Source: Enterococcus moraviensis ATCC BAA-383
GTDB taxonomy: Bacteria; Bacillota; Bacilli; Lactobacillales; Enterococcaceae
Length of the DNA stretch: 64,000 nucleotides
Direction of reading: 5' to 3'
Assembly: GCF_000407445.1 (NCBI RefSeq)
Contig: NZ_ASWB01000002.1
Location: 682,001 to 746,000 of the forward strand
The notes under the pieces were generated by a model, which saw only the letters and a list, made by a program, of their open reading frames with translations, was not told the origin of the DNA and ran no database searches. A program made the position numbers and the translations under genes. Of this stretch, positions 44,233-51,842 are shown one piece after another (the stretch's first letter is position 1; each line of letters begins with the position of its first letter).

Positions 44233-45813
44233 ATGAATACGTTAAAAGAAAAAAAATTTACGCCAGCTTTAGTTAGTATCGTGCTGTTTTCAGTGCTCAC
44301 AGTTTTAGTTGTAAACCAGGTTTCGTGGTTTACTTATGTAGATTCGATGATTTATCAATTTGATTGGGAGGCAAATGCTGTTATAACCAGTATTGTAACT
44401 GTATTTGCTAAAACGGCGACGATCATTCCAACTTTTATCATTAGTTTGATCGTTTCAGTTATCTTATGGCGAAATAAACATAAGTTAGTAGCGATTTGGA
44501 TGAGTAGCAACATATTGGTTGTCAGCGCATTAGGCTATATACTCAAGATCACAGTTGCACGACCTCGCCCCGATGTCACTCAATTAGTTGAAAAGACTTC
44601 TTACAGTTTTCCAAGTGGTCATTCACTGTTGGCGATGTGTTTAGCTTGTTCAATTCTATTGAGTGTCCAAACGATCTATTCAAAGCAAAACAAAAAGGGT
44701 TTATTACTAAAAAAAATAGTGATTGCTTATGTTCTTTTGATTGGATTAAGTCGAATCTATTTAAGGGTTCATTTTCCAAGTGATGTTATGGCAGGTTTTC
44801 TATTGAGTTTTGCTTGGGTGAATCTTTCTTATGTTTGCCTGCAAAGAATATATCTAAATAGAACATTTCAAACAGCTCTTTCGAAAAAAAGATTTATACA
44901 AAAAACAATTTTAAGTGTGTTAACGCTGCTTCTATTAGTAGTTGCTAGTGCGTCAGTTTATGGTGCTACAGTTTTTAAAAATGTTCAAAAAACCGCAGAT
45001 AAAATCTATCAACCATTGAATCGTAAAACGAAATCAGTTGAGTTGACGAATAGTGAGCCAGTTAGTTTTTTACTTTTAGGGATTGCCAATGATTCAAAAC
45101 GTAAAACGGATCTTCGAGCAAATACGATAATGGTCGTAACGGTTAATAATCAGTTGAAGAAAACAACGATCACCAGTATCCCAAGAGATGCTTATGTTGA
45201 AATCATCGGAAAAGATGGGGTTTATGACAAGATCAATCATGCTCATTCATTTGGTGGTGATGAGATGATGATTGAAACAGTCGAACATTATTTAGAGATT
45301 CCCATCAATCATTATTTTGTGATTAATATGGACGGTTTGGCGGCATTAAGCGATGCTGTTGGCGGTGTAACGGTCAATAATGATTTTGAATTTGATGCTG
45401 AGGGGATTCACTATCCAAAAGGAGAACAACATCTAGGCGGCTGGGAAACACTTCAATATGCGAGAATGCGTTATGAAGATCCCCTGGGTGATTATGGTAG
45501 ACAAAAAAGACAACGTGAAGTTACAATTCAGCTTACCAAAGAATTGACCTCAATGAAAAGCGTCCTTCGCTACCAAGAATTACTGGATGTTATTGGAGAA
45601 AATGGTCAGACGGATATGACACTGGATCAAATGATGTTATTGATGAAAAATTATCAAAAGGCTTTGGAGAATATTGAAAGTTATCAAATGCAAGGCGAAG
45701 GGTTTACGGGTGATGGGTATACTGGTGAAGAAGGGATTTCATATCAAGGGATCTCCGAAGAAGAACGAGATAAGGTCATAACAGCACTAAAACAACAATT
45801 AAATTTAAACTAG
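44233..45813 (+). CDS. PAP2 phosphatase fused to a LytR-CpsA-Psr domain
   Basis: 526 aa; ATG at 44233 preferred (AAGGG upstream) over one 30 bases earlier. Residues 1-215: membrane PAP2 phosphatase with KITVARPRPD, PSGHS and RIYLRVHFPSDV motifs (lipid phosphate removal). After another membrane segment (235-255), residues 280-500 form an LCP domain (RANTIMVVTVN, SIPRDAYVEI, YARMRYEDPLGDYGRQKRQ) that attaches glycopolymers to peptidoglycan. The fusion could couple undecaprenyl-phosphate recycling to wall polymer transfer. The C-terminal tail is Gly/Glu-rich. Confidence 0.9.
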   Translation: MNTLKEKKFTPALVSIVLFSVLTVLVVNQVSWFTYVDSMIYQFDWEANAVITSIVTVFAKTATIIPTFIISLIVSVILWRNKHKLVAIWMSSNILVVSALGYILKITVARPRPDVTQLVEKTSYSFPSGHSLLAMCLACSILLSVQTIYSKQNKKGLLLKKIVIAYVLLIGLSRIYLRVHFPSDVMAGFLLSFAWVNLSYVCLQRIYLNRTFQTALSKKRFIQKTILSVLTLLLLVVASASVYGATVFKNVQKTADKIYQPLNRKTKSVELTNSEPVSFLLLGIANDSKRKTDLRANTIMVVTVNNQLKKTTITSIPRDAYVEIIGKDGVYDKINHAHSFGGDEMMIETVEHYLEIPINHYFVINMDGLAALSDAVGGVTVNNDFEFDAEGIHYPKGEQHLGGWETLQYARMRYEDPLGDYGRQKRQREVTIQLTKELTSMKSVLRYQELLDVIGENGQTDMTLDQMMLLMKNYQKALENIESYQMQGEGFTGDGYTGEEGISYQGISEEERDKVITALKQQLNLN

Positions 45814-45848
45814 TTCAGTTGTATCAATCCAATGATTTGAACTTCCAA

Positions 45849-45878
45849 TTGTCAGACCACTTTCTCTTTTGCTATAAT
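45849..45878 (+). promoter_or_regulatory. Promoter of the DAP dehydrogenase gene
   Basis: TTGTCA (45849-45854), 18-base spacer, TATAAT (45873-45878). Confidence 0.6.
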
Positions 45879-45907
45879 TTGAGTTATAGAAGTGGAGGAA
45901 TGTAAGT

Positions 45908-46879
45908 ATGATAAAAGTAGCAATCATCGGGTACGGGAACCTGGGTCGTGGCGTTGAACGTTCCCTAAAACAACAAAAAGATATGGAATTAGTAGGTGTT
46001 TATACAAGAAGAGCTCCTGAATCAGTTCAAACAGAAGGCGCTCAAGCGTTTACGATGGATCAGCTCGAAGATAAAAAAGGGGAGATAGACGTTTGTATTT
46101 TGTGCGGTGGTTCAGCAACTGATTTACCAACACAAACCCCTGAATGGACACATTTATTTAATACCATTGATAGTTTTGATACACATGCAAAAATTCCAGA
46201 GCATTTTGCTAAAGTGGATCATGTAGCAAAAGAAAATCAAACAACCTCAATTATCTCAACGGGATGGGATCCAGGTTTATTCAGTTTGAATCGGTTGTAT
46301 GCGCAAAGTATTTTGCCGGTGGGGCAGACGAATACATTTTGGGGCAAAGGTGTTAGTCAAGGTCATTCTGATGCCTTACGACGAATTGAAGGTGTAGTTG
46401 ATGCAGTTCAATATACTATTCCAAATAGTGAAGTCATTGAAAAACTTAAAGCAGGTGAAGAACTAGCGTTAGCAATTAGGGACAAACATTTTAGAGAGTG
46501 TTTTGTAGTTCTTGGTGAAGGGGTAGACGAAGAAGCAATTCGCAATGAAATTATTACGATGCCTAATTATTTTGCTGACTATGATACAGAAGTTCACTTT
46601 ATTTCTCAAAACGAACTGAATGAAAATCATAAAGCAATGCCTCATGGCGGAACCGTGATTCACACTGGAACAACACACGAAAAGACCAAACAAGTGATTG
46701 AATACAAGTTGCAATTAGAAAGTAATCCTGAATTTACTGCCAGTGTTTTAGTTGCTTATGCTAGAGCTTGCGTTCGGTTAGCAAAAGAAAAACATTTTGG
46801 AGCGTACACAGTTTTAGATATTGCCCCTAAATATTTATCTGATCGAACAGATGAAGAATTAAGAAAAGAATTACTATAA
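45908..46879 (+). CDS. ddh: meso-Diaminopimelate dehydrogenase
   Basis: 323 aa. N-terminal NADP motif GYGNLGRGVE, and substrate-side segments CILCGGSATDLPTQTPEW, STGWDPGLFSLNR, WGKGVSQGHSDALRRIEGV and HGGTVIHTGTTHE of Ddh. Forms meso-DAP directly from tetrahydrodipicolinate, ammonia and NADPH. Enterococcal walls carry lysine, so meso-DAP would serve mainly lysine synthesis. Confidence 0.92.
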   Translation: MIKVAIIGYGNLGRGVERSLKQQKDMELVGVYTRRAPESVQTEGAQAFTMDQLEDKKGEIDVCILCGGSATDLPTQTPEWTHLFNTIDSFDTHAKIPEHFAKVDHVAKENQTTSIISTGWDPGLFSLNRLYAQSILPVGQTNTFWGKGVSQGHSDALRRIEGVVDAVQYTIPNSEVIEKLKAGEELALAIRDKHFRECFVVLGEGVDEEAIRNEIITMPNYFADYDTEVHFISQNELNENHKAMPHGGTVIHTGTTHEKTKQVIEYKLQLESNPEFTASVLVAYARACVRLAKEKHFGAYTVLDIAPKYLSDRTDEELRKELL

Positions 46880-46890
46880 GATAAAACCAG

Positions 46891-46928
46891 AAAATAAGAG
46901 GGGCTTAAAAAGCACCCTCTTATTTTCT
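46891..46928. terminator. Bidirectional terminator
   Basis: AAAATAAGAGGG (46891-46902) pairs with CCCTCTTATTTT (46915-46926). It lies between convergent genes and has an A run before and a T run after, so it works in both directions. Confidence 0.85.
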
Positions 46929-46942
46929 TAGGTTAAATGAAA

Positions 46943-47377
46943 TCATTTATTGATTAACTCAGCTAAAATTCTACAAACACGTTCCAAATCTTCTTGTGTT
47001 CCTCTGAGTTCATAATCTGCTAAAAAAGGAAAATTAAATTTTTGTGCATACTGTTTTGCTGTTAAGCAATACTGATGATTAAAATTTTTATTGCCACTCC
47101 CAACCACACCTAAACAATAGCGATAGTTATCATGATGCTCCAAATAGTCCCGCATCGCTTCAGTAAGAATCTCTGTATCGCCATTATCCACACCATTTCC
47201 GCCATCTAAGTAAGTTGGAACAAAGGTAACAAAAGGAGTTGTTTCATCTTCAAAAGCTGAGTTCTCATGAATCTCTTTGATTTCGATTTTCATGTTATAT
47301 TTATCACAAGCATATGTTGCCAAACGTTGGACAAATGATCGCGTGTTGCCAGATATCGAAATATATAAAATTTTCAC
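46943..47377 (-). CDS. nrdI: NrdI-like flavodoxin
   Basis: 144 aa. FMN-binding SISGNTRSFVQRL, TPFVTFVPTYLDGGNGVD and GSGNKNFNHQYCLTAKQYA match NrdI, which supplies oxidant to the manganese ribonucleotide reductase NrdF. GTG at 47377 is chosen since AGGAGG lies 7 bases before it; the ATG two codons upstream is only one base from it. No nrdEF or nrdH nearby, so this is a stand-alone copy. Confidence 0.85.
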   Translation of the reverse strand: MKILYISISGNTRSFVQRLATYACDKYNMKIEIKEIHENSAFEDETTPFVTFVPTYLDGGNGVDNGDTEILTEAMRDYLEHHDNYRYCLGVVGSGNKNFNHQYCLTAKQYAQKFNFPFLADYELRGTQEDLERVCRILAELINK

Positions 47378-47459
47378 TTTCATACCTCCTAATTCATTCT
47401 GATACAATTCTACACCTTTTTCCAAAAAAATTGAATAGTGAAATGCTAGTCTTTATTAT

Positions 47460-47488
47460 TTGTCACTAGCTCATTCATCCCCTATAAT
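47460..47488 (+). promoter_or_regulatory. Promoter of the 47521 gene
   Basis: TTGTCA (47460-47465), 17-base spacer, TATAAT (47483-47488). Confidence 0.6.
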
Positions 47489-47520
47489 ACTTCTATACAT
47501 ATAAGAAAAGAGGAGTAAAA

Positions 47521-47982
47521 ATGGGATATAAAGTAGATTTTAAGAAGGTTTCAACAATTGGGTTGGAAACGTCTCCAGTTGCTGAGACATTGGCTGGATT
47601 ACGTGCAAATGAAGCGCGTTACTACTGGAATAAATACAAACACGAATTCATAACAGTCCCAGTTAGTGAAGAGCCAGAAACACTCGCTTGGATTGAAAAG
47701 ATTTTGGCTGAACGAGAGATGAAATTTCCATATAAAGCACTTGAAGTCTCAACGTTTGAAGTTGAGGGGATTAAGATGGCCTACGTTTTTTACGAAAATG
47801 GTTTAGTCGTTAATGTGATGTATACGCTTGAAGAAGGCGGAAAACGTGCAGTTGGGTTTAAATTATCGGATGGAATGGATATTCCAAAAGAGTTTGAAGG
47901 TAAATTCAAATTTGCTCGTCAAAAATCCAAGTTAGCTGGAACGATTCGTGGCTCGTTTTTTGTTATAAAAGGTGAATACTAG
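47521..47982 (+). CDS. Conserved-type hypothetical protein, 153 aa
   Basis: Soluble alpha/beta protein without signal peptide or membrane segment, starting after GAGGAG. The central part (AYVFYENGLVVNVMYTLEEGGKRAVGFKLSDG) looks like a small beta-sheet domain. No family recognised. Has its own promoter. The 325 bases after it hold a fragment of the intergenic repeat family (about 48045-48065) and then the TPP riboswitch. Confidence 0.7.
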   Translation: MGYKVDFKKVSTIGLETSPVAETLAGLRANEARYYWNKYKHEFITVPVSEEPETLAWIEKILAEREMKFPYKALEVSTFEVEGIKMAYVFYENGLVVNVMYTLEEGGKRAVGFKLSDGMDIPKEFEGKFKFARQKSKLAGTIRGSFFVIKGEY

Positions 47983-48307
47983 GTTATAGAGATAAAATAT
48001 ATTTTAAGTTAAACAAAGTAAGGCTGAATAGATGATACAGTTTCTGCTCCCACCGTTTATTTGGACACTTTGAATCATGGGGAGCTTATCTTGTAAGAAC
48101 TTAGCATCGCCAATAGTGGGGATGTATCAGCTAATGTACCGATTTTTTTAATACTCTTTTTATTTTATTCTATAAAGCGGACCAAATGCTATACTGTTCT
48201 TATCAGAAAAATATCTTTCTCGTAAGTAGATTCTTTACTTTTAGCAGATAGCATGTTAATCTTTTAGTGTTGTCATTGATTATGACACAATAAAAACTAA
48301 ATAGAAC

Positions 48308-48397
48308 CCATCACAAAGGGGAGCCATGGCTGAGAATGAGTAGCAACTCTAAACCCTTCGAACCTGTTCGTTAGTACGAGCGTAGGAATTGTGATGG
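48308..48397 (+). ncRNA. TPP (THI-box) riboswitch
   Basis: P1 arms CCATCACA (48308-48315) and TGTGATGG (48390-48397) enclose GGGGAGCC, GGCTGAGAAT, AACCCTTCGAACCTGTTCG and TACGAGCGTAGGAA, the thiamine pyrophosphate aptamer core. It controls thiT directly downstream. Confidence 0.93.
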
Positions 48398-48417
48398 AGT
48401 AAATAGAAACTTTTACT

Positions 48418-48450
48418 CCTCCTTTGTGAATTGGCTGTTCTACAAGGAGG
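48418..48450 (+). promoter_or_regulatory. Shine-Dalgarno-sequestering hairpin of thiT
   Basis: CCTCCTTTGT (48418-48427) can pair with ACAAGGAGG (48442-48450), the ribosome site of thiT. The left part also joins a competing stem GGAGTAAA/TTTACTCC just upstream, giving an on/off choice at translation level. Confidence 0.65.
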
Positions 48451-48458
48451 ATTTTTTT

Positions 48459-49064
48459 ATGCAAAGAAAAGTAGAATTACAAATTTGGATTGAAGGTACG
48501 ATTATTGCCGCAATCGCGATGGTCTTGTCCTTTATTCCGACGAATATTGGAAGTAGTTTTTCAATATCATTAGGCATGATCCCAATTACACTTTATGCTT
48601 TACGAAGAGGAACGAAGGCAGGATTTTTTTCGGCGTTTATTTGGGGATTGTTGCATTTTCCATTAGCCCAAGTCTATTATTTAATGCCAGCACAGGTCAT
48701 TATTGAGTATATTTTAGCGTTTGGATTTGCTGGTTTTGCAGGAGTGTACAGCGAAAAGTTACAACAAGCAATACGAGATAAAGAGTATGCAAAAAGTAGC
48801 CGAATAATTATGTATGCTTCATTTTTTGGCACACTTATGCGTTATTTTTGGCATTTCGTCGCGGGTGTCATGTTTTGGGGAAGTTTTGCTCTTTGGGGCA
48901 TGAATCCGTGGCTGTTTTCTTTTGTGATGAACGGATTAAGTGGTTTAGCGACAGCAATCACAACGACTATTGTATTGATGTTACTGCTAAAAATTGATCC
49001 TCAGCTGTTTATCCCAGTAAATAAGGCAAGAATCAACCAACGCAAAAAAGAACTTGAAAAATAA
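48459..49064 (+). CDS. thiT: Thiamine ECF transporter S component
   Basis: 201 aa; the ATG at 48459 follows AAGGAGG; an earlier in-frame ATG lies before the ribosome site. Six membrane segments, with the ThiT signature SISLGMIPITLYALRRG, GLLHFPLAQVYYL, EYILAFGFAGFAG and RYFWHFVAGVMFWG. Binds thiamine and works with shared ECF ATPases encoded elsewhere. Under TPP riboswitch control. Confidence 0.94.
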   Translation: MQRKVELQIWIEGTIIAAIAMVLSFIPTNIGSSFSISLGMIPITLYALRRGTKAGFFSAFIWGLLHFPLAQVYYLMPAQVIIEYILAFGFAGFAGVYSEKLQQAIRDKEYAKSSRIIMYASFFGTLMRYFWHFVAGVMFWGSFALWGMNPWLFSFVMNGLSGLATAITTTIVLMLLLKIDPQLFIPVNKARINQRKKELEK

Positions 49065-49129
49065 AGCAGTGCTTCATTGATTTTAAATTGATCTGAGGTT
49101 GGAACAGAAGTGTTTAACTCCGAGAAATA

Positions 49130-49329
49130 AATAAGAAGCCTTCAAATCGTAGTGCTTTAGTACTTAGAATTTGATGTGATCGAAGCGAAGCGTAGTAGTT
49201 GCTTCTGCCTCTACAGTTCTCGTTTCACTTCGATCCTCGAAGCATTGAGGACCATTTGCTCCCACCGTTTATACGGATGCCAGGTGTCTGGGATATAACT
49301 CGCAGAGTTATGTCCCAGACACCTTTTTT
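49130..49329 (+). repeat. Enterococcal-type intergenic repeat with long terminator, copy A
   Basis: Ends in a 19-bp stem-loop (49283-49323) of shape GGTGTCTGGGA…AACTCGCAGAGTT…TCCCAGACACC, then Ts. The preceding CTCCCACCGTTTAT and TTAGAA/TCGAAGCG-type segments recur at 51060-51197 and partly at 48045. Terminates thiT. Confidence 0.65.
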
Positions 49330-49355
49330 AGTTATAAAAATAAAGAGAAATTTAG

Positions 49356-49387
49356 TGAAACCTAAAGACAAAATTTTGACACTATTA
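49356..49387 (+). promoter_or_regulatory. Possible ECF-sigma promoter (TGAAACC element)
   Basis: TGAAACC at 49356-49362 resembles the -35 box read by extracytoplasmic-function sigma factors and lies before the sigma gene, as expected for self-activation. No clear CGTC -10 box. Confidence 0.35.
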
Positions 49388-49405
49388 GGGTGAGGAGGTG
49401 ATAAA

Positions 49406-49945
49406 ATGGGGAAGTTTAGTTACTCAGAGAATTTGTTGATTAAAAAAGCAATCAAAGGAGACCATAATGCACTAGGGAAAATACTAAGAAAAAACCATGC
49501 GTATATCTATAAAATGGCATACATTTATATTGGTAACAAAGATGATGCTCTAGACATCATGCAAGAAGCAACGATTCAATCAATGAAATCGATCCATACG
49601 TTGAAAGAACCAGATTATTTTTTGACTTGGTTTTGTACGATAATGGCCCGACAAGCAAGTAAAGTAATCAACCAAAAAATCAAAATTCGTGCATTGCAAA
49701 ACACCTCTGAGTTTGAAGAGCCAGCAGATTTATCCAAAAATACAAATCAAACAATCGACGTATTGGAAGCTGTGACATCTTTAGAAGATAAATACCGTTT
49801 AACGTTACAACTCTATTATTATCAAGATTTTTCAGTGAAAGAAATTAGTGAACTGTTGACGGTGCCAGAAGGAACAGTCAAAACGAATTTAAAACGTGGA
49901 CGTGACGCACTAAAAAGAGCATTAGGGGAGGATTACTATGTCTAA
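49406..49945 (+). CDS. ECF-type RNA polymerase sigma factor (SigV-like)
   Basis: 179 aa after GAGGAGGTGA. Region 2 (AYIYKMAYIYIGNKDDALDIMQEATIQSMKSI, FLTWFCTIM) and region 4 (YYQDFSVKEISELLTVPEGTVKTNLKRGR) are clear. In E. faecalis SigV answers lysozyme. Overlaps the next gene by 8 bases; that gene encodes its probable anti-sigma factor. Confidence 0.92.
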   Translation: MGKFSYSENLLIKKAIKGDHNALGKILRKNHAYIYKMAYIYIGNKDDALDIMQEATIQSMKSIHTLKEPDYFLTWFCTIMARQASKVINQKIKIRALQNTSEFEEPADLSKNTNQTIDVLEAVTSLEDKYRLTLQLYYYQDFSVKEISELLTVPEGTVKTNLKRGRDALKRALGEDYYV

Positions 49946-50864
49946 CAATGAAAAAAAGATCTTAGAGAACGCAATGAAAAAAATCGACGTGCCAGAAGAA
50001 GCGTTAACAGCATTAGAAACTGGATCACGGCAACGAAACACGTGGTTTCGTAAGTCACAATACAAATGGGGCGAAATCATTATTTCTAGTGTTGTTGTCG
50101 TATGTTTACTGTTTGTAGGAACGTTGGTTTGGCCAAAGGGTGAAGGGAAAAATAAGGTAAATATGTCAAATGCTTCCAGTGCAGCGTCGGGTTCTGCAGC
50201 AGGTCAAAACGAACAAACAACCACTAATTTACACTCAACGAAATATTGGAAAGTTCAAAATGAAGAAAAATATTTCAGTTTTAGTGAAGACAAAGTTCGT
50301 GTGATCATTCACTATTTTACGCAAGGGACGCCTAGATATACCTTTAAAGAGAATCAATTAGATTTGTTTTATGAAACAATTGACGATAACGATCAAACAA
50401 TCGAAGAAGTTCATTCTTATCAAGTGAAAAAAGAAGGAAACAACTTGGTTTTAGAGCCTACAACAGCGAGAGAAAAACGAGTGGTATTAGAACCGCACCA
50501 TGAAGAAATTTTCCCATACACAGAGGAAACTATCAAAAAACTAAAACCTGCCATAAATCCTAATTTAGCAGGTCAGTCTTCATGGACATCGATTATCAAA
50601 GGGAATAATGGTGAAAACAGTACAGTGATTTTTGATGGAACTCTTTGTAAAGAAAAAATAGATGGTGAAGAGAGATGGCTGACTGCAACCTACGAGGTAG
50701 AAGGGAATCACTTGTTGATTAACTATGGTTCATATACAGTAGGTAAAGATATGTATTGGGATGGAGAAAACATAGTTTTATGGCCAGTATCGACGACGCT
50801 TCCAGAATCAAATATAGAAGAATTTAAAGAAGAAAGCGTGACAATATTACAACCAACAAAATAA
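49938..50864 (+). CDS. Probable membrane anti-sigma factor
   Basis: 308 aa with a cytoplasmic N terminus of about 45 residues, one membrane segment (WGEIIISSVVVVCLLFVGTLVW), a Ser/Ala linker, and 220 external residues rich in beta strands. Coupled translation with the sigma gene argues for an anti-sigma role. The outer domain is not the DUF3298/DUF4163 lysozyme-binding domain of RsiV as far as I can see, so the signal may differ. Confidence 0.7.
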   Translation: MSNNEKKILENAMKKIDVPEEALTALETGSRQRNTWFRKSQYKWGEIIISSVVVVCLLFVGTLVWPKGEGKNKVNMSNASSAASGSAAGQNEQTTTNLHSTKYWKVQNEEKYFSFSEDKVRVIIHYFTQGTPRYTFKENQLDLFYETIDDNDQTIEEVHSYQVKKEGNNLVLEPTTAREKRVVLEPHHEEIFPYTEETIKKLKPAINPNLAGQSSWTSIIKGNNGENSTVIFDGTLCKEKIDGEERWLTATYEVEGNHLLINYGSYTVGKDMYWDGENIVLWPVSTTLPESNIEEFKEESVTILQPTK

Positions 50865-51059
50865 GCAAACAAGTTGAAACCTGTCTGCCAATTATTGACA
50901 CTTTTCTATGATAGGAAGGCTGTTGAATGTCCAGAATTGAATGAATTGATGACACCGAATTTGAAATGTTTACCAGAACATCTTCCAAAGGAATTTATTT
51001 GCAAACCGTTGAAAGGACTAAACGGAAGCAAAACAGGGCAGATAGAGGTGTTAAACTTA

Positions 51060-51202
51060 GTTTGTTTTAGAAGCATTCAATTCTTAGTGCCTTCTCACGT
51101 AGAAAGTGACATAATCGAAGTGTAACGCTGTAATTACAGCTTTTCCCGCCATTTATAGAGGCTGAGATAGGACTCGTAGAGTTCCTGTCTCAGCCTCTTT
51201 TT
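51060..51202 (+). repeat. Intergenic repeat with long terminator, copy B
   Basis: Contains TTCTTAGTGCC, CATAATCGAAGTG, TTTTCCCGCCATTTATAG and an 18-bp stem-loop (51158-51197): GAGGCTGAGA…GACTCGTAGAGTT…TCTCAGCCTC, then Ts. Same plan as copies at 49130 and 62112. Terminates the sigma operon. Confidence 0.65.
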
Positions 51203-51266
51203 GAAATGAAGTTAATTGAGAGGAATTGATTATCCGCGTAACACACTTAAAGCTGAATAGGATATT

Positions 51267-51665
51267 TTACATCTTCATCCAATTAGGTTCCAAAATATTT
51301 CCATCTGGATCTAACACTTCTAATCCAAACATGATGTCTTCTGGGATTCCCATGTCTACTTTGTAAAAATCGCCGCCATTTGCTTTAGCTGTTTCAGCAA
51401 ATTTTTTCACAGCATCAGCACTTTCCATACTGAACGCGATTAAAACACCACTTTCTGTCTCCGCATTTGCAATTTTTTTATCCTTGATAAATTGACTATA
51501 AAATGTATGATCTAACAACATGATCCAAAAATGATCATCCCAAACCATCGAACTAGTTTGTTCATTAGAAAATTCTTGATTCTTTTTAAACCCTAATTTT
51601 TCATAAAATTCTGTTGAGCGTGCTACGTCAGTGACTGGAAAATTTACAAAAACCATTGTTGCCAT
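51267..51665 (-). CDS. VOC family (glyoxalase-like) protein
   Basis: 132 aa; start at the MATMVFVNFPVTD methionine, which has AAGGTTGGA upstream, rather than 48 bases earlier. Two beta-alpha-beta-beta-beta modules with ARSTEFYEKLGFK and DPDGNILEPNW. Similar to the PhnB/YcjF-type VOC group; the reaction cannot be told. Confidence 0.82.
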   Translation of the reverse strand: MATMVFVNFPVTDVARSTEFYEKLGFKKNQEFSNEQTSSMVWDDHFWIMLLDHTFYSQFIKDKKIANAETESGVLIAFSMESADAVKKFAETAKANGGDFYKVDMGIPEDIMFGLEVLDPDGNILEPNWMKM

Positions 51666-51765
51666 AAAAATCCAACCTTCTCTCTTTTTTGTAGTTTGAT
51701 ACAGTGAAAGCATCTCATGTCAACAATTTTTTGTCAAAAATATCAGGCGCAAATAGGTGAAAAAA

Positions 51766-51795
51766 TTGACTGATTTGGTCCAACATAATTATAAT
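51766..51795 (+). promoter_or_regulatory. Promoter of the NagZ-like gene
   Basis: TTGACT (51766-51771), 18-base spacer, TATAAT (51790-51795), placing the transcript start near 51802, only about 10 bases before the first ATG (51813). Confidence 0.65.
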
Positions 51796-51842
51796 ATAGT
51801 GACACTGTTAAAATGAGAGCGGTGAAGCAAGGAGGAAATACC

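Noticed and set aside
49199-49393. 64-aa open frame before the sigma factor gene
   Set aside because: It spans the copy A terminator hairpin and lacks a ribosome site.
50874-51125. 83-aa open frame after the anti-sigma gene
   Set aside because: It runs through the intergenic repeat (copy B), has no ribosome site and an unlikely composition, so it is taken as chance.
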